Of a stretch of DNA of 64,000 nt, positions 62,949-64,000 are shown piece after piece (the first letter of the stretch is position 1; each line of letters starts with the position of its first letter). A program made the position numbers and the translations under genes. The notes beneath the pieces were generated by a model. The model saw only the letters and a list, made by a program, of their open reading frames with translations, was not told the origin of the DNA and did not search any database. Origin of the DNA: an uncultured Bryobacteraceae bacterium (lineage in GTDB: Bacteria > Acidobacteriota > Terriglobia > Bryobacterales > Bryobacteraceae); assembly GCA_938027685.1 (NCBI GenBank), contig CALJAM010000026.1, positions 1-64,000 on the forward strand. The letters run 5' to 3'.

Positions 62949-64000
62949 CTACAACGTACGCGTGATCTTGGTGAGACCTGCGGGGCGGTCGGGATCCAAA
63001 CCCTTCTGCTCGGCGAGCGCACAGGCAAACAGTTGCGCGGGGACAACGTACGGGATGGGCGTGTAAATGTCCGCGGGCAAGGATCTTCCGTGCAGCTTGT
63101 CCAGCGCGAGACGGATCAGGCAGCGAGCGCGCCGGTCGACTTCCCGGTTCGATCGGTCCGTGATCACCAGCGTTTCGGCGCCGCGCTTGGCCAGCTTGTC
63201 CAGCAGGTCGCGCATGGCGCGCCATGTCGGGCCGGGCGGGGCGAACACGAAAACCGGAAAAGACCTTTCCACCATGGCGATGGGCCCATGCAGGAAGTCG
63301 GCCGAGGAGAAACCCTCGGCCACAACCGCACAGGTCTCCATGAGCTTCAGGCTGAACTCGAGGGCATTGGCGTAGTTCAGGCCGCGCCCTACGATCGCGA
63401 CGTCGTTCATGAAACGATACCGCACGGCTAGCTGCCGGATCTCCGGCTCCGTTTCGAGCGCGGCCGCGGCCAATCCAGGCAAGCGCCTCAGGTCGTCCGG
63501 ATTGATGCGGGCGCCGAGGGCCCAGGCGAGCAGGTAGAGCGCCATCAGTTGTCCGGTATAGGTCTTGGTCGCAGCGATGCTACGCTCTCGCCCCGCGTGC
63601 ACCAGGACCACGTGCTCGGCGATCCGCGCCAGGCTGCTCCGCGCCTGGTTCGTGATGCCCACGGTCATGGCGCCCAGTTCTTTCGCGCGCTCGAGGACGA
63701 AATTCGTGTCCGTGGATTCGCCGGACTGGGAAATGGCCACCACGAGCGATCCCTCCAGGCGCGGCTTGGCGGCGTACACAGTAAAGACCGAGGGCGCGGC
63801 CAGAGCGCAGGGGATCCCGGTGGCGATTTCCAGCAGGTAACGACCGAAATGGGCCGCGTTGTCAGAGGTGCCGCGCGCTGCGAGCAGCACGAAGCGGGGG
63901 CGCTCCCTCTCAAACAGCCTTCGCAGTGCGTCCAGCCGCGGCAACTCACGCGCCAACGTGCGTTCCAGCGCCGCCGGCTGCTCACGGATCTCATCCAGCA
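62949..64000 (-). CDS. Double-SIS-domain sugar-phosphate isomerase/deaminase (GlmS C-terminal type), start at window edge
   Basis: About 350 residues; the frame runs to base 64000, where the last two bases would complete an ATG just outside (next residues LDEIREQPAALERTL). The GlmS-type isomerase core has two SIS domains: LLAARGTSDNAAHFGRYLLE, AISQSGESTDTNFVLERAKE and IAATKTYTGQLMALYLLAWA, then DVAIVGRGLNYANALEFSLK and SADFLHGPIAMVE. The glutaminase domain of GlmS is absent. Proteins of this shape are glucosamine-6-phosphate deaminases (NagB-II) or AgaS-like isomerases. A nearby broken sugar-isomerase gene may once have belonged to the same amino-sugar pathway. Confidence 0.88.
   Translation of the reverse strand, partial: LDEIREQPAALERTLARELPRLDALRRLFERERPRFVLLAARGTSDNAAHFGRYLLEIATGIPCALAAPSVFTVYAAKPRLEGSLVVAISQSGESTDTNFVLERAKELGAMTVGITNQARSSLARIAEHVVLVHAGRERSIAATKTYTGQLMALYLLAWALGARINPDDLRRLPGLAAAALETEPEIRQLAVRYRFMNDVAIVGRGLNYANALEFSLKLMETCAVVAEGFSSADFLHGPIAMVERSFPVFVFAPPGPTWRAMRDLLDKLAKRGAETLVITDRSNREVDRRARCLIRLALDKLHGRSLPADIYTPIPYVVPAQLFACALAEQKGLDPDRPAGLTKITRTL

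Overview
The window reads as a piece of a high-GC acidobacterial chromosome, most likely of the Solibacter/Bryobacter type (Bryobacterales). The main pointers are two secreted proteins ending in the Solibacter-type C-terminal domain (TIGR03437-like; 20803-22704 and 22751-24628), an Oar-like TonB-dependent receptor with an N-terminal carboxypeptidase-regulatory domain (44399-47881), many Tat- or Sec-exported enzymes, and LPS-export and multihaem cytochrome genes. No rRNA, tRNA, CRISPR array or complete insertion sequence was seen. Gene density is high, with several ATGA/GTGA start-stop overlaps.

Layout. 1-3400: a Tat-exported molybdopterin oxidoreductase (cut by the left edge) and its ferredoxin subunit, divergent from an ArsR-type repressor preceded by three evenly spaced operator-like dyads. 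3400-13000: a possible 22-residue membrane peptide with a hairpin behind it, an OPT transporter, and a leftward run of PduS-like flavo-iron-sulfur protein, PduT-like microcompartment shell protein and two M16 peptidases. 13000-26200: a secreted S55 peptidase and a propeller protein, a PP2C phosphatase, a pantothenate operon (DUF2520 reductase-panB-panC), a CotH-domain protein, a purple-acid-phosphatase-like enzyme and a HEAT-repeat protein. 26000-34300: GT-C glycosyltransferase, metW-metX, fmdB, dacB, and a Tat-exported DUF362 protein divergent from a Tat-exported aldo/keto reductase with two Fe-S motifs.

34300-38500: folK, ruvB and ruvA, divergent from rsmE across a perfect 16-bp palindrome; then a HypE/ThiL-like protein with a 99-nt strongly foldable element just upstream. 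38570-43750: a respiratory-type module made of a receiver-like protein, a protein with two identical Cys4 motifs, a small membrane protein, a nine-haem cytochrome c fused to a b-type membrane domain, a NapC/NirT-like hexahaem protein, and a universal stress protein. 44260-52980: TonB receptor and GntR/FCD regulator, each behind a recognisable sigma-70 promoter, then an LptC/LptA-like fusion with lptB. 53000-54500: stand-alone fliS, flaG and nuoB.

54620-61790: malQ followed by a tightly packed set of Aur1-like PAP2 protein, GNAT acyltransferase, serine-palmitoyltransferase-like enzyme and NodU-type carbamoyltransferase. This is the best candidate for an undescribed system: a bacterial sphingolipid (ceramide) locus with a possible carbamoyl head-group modification. 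The window closes with a sugar isomerase/epimerase carrying both a frameshift and an internal stop, and a SIS-domain sugar-phosphate isomerase/deaminase cut at the right edge.
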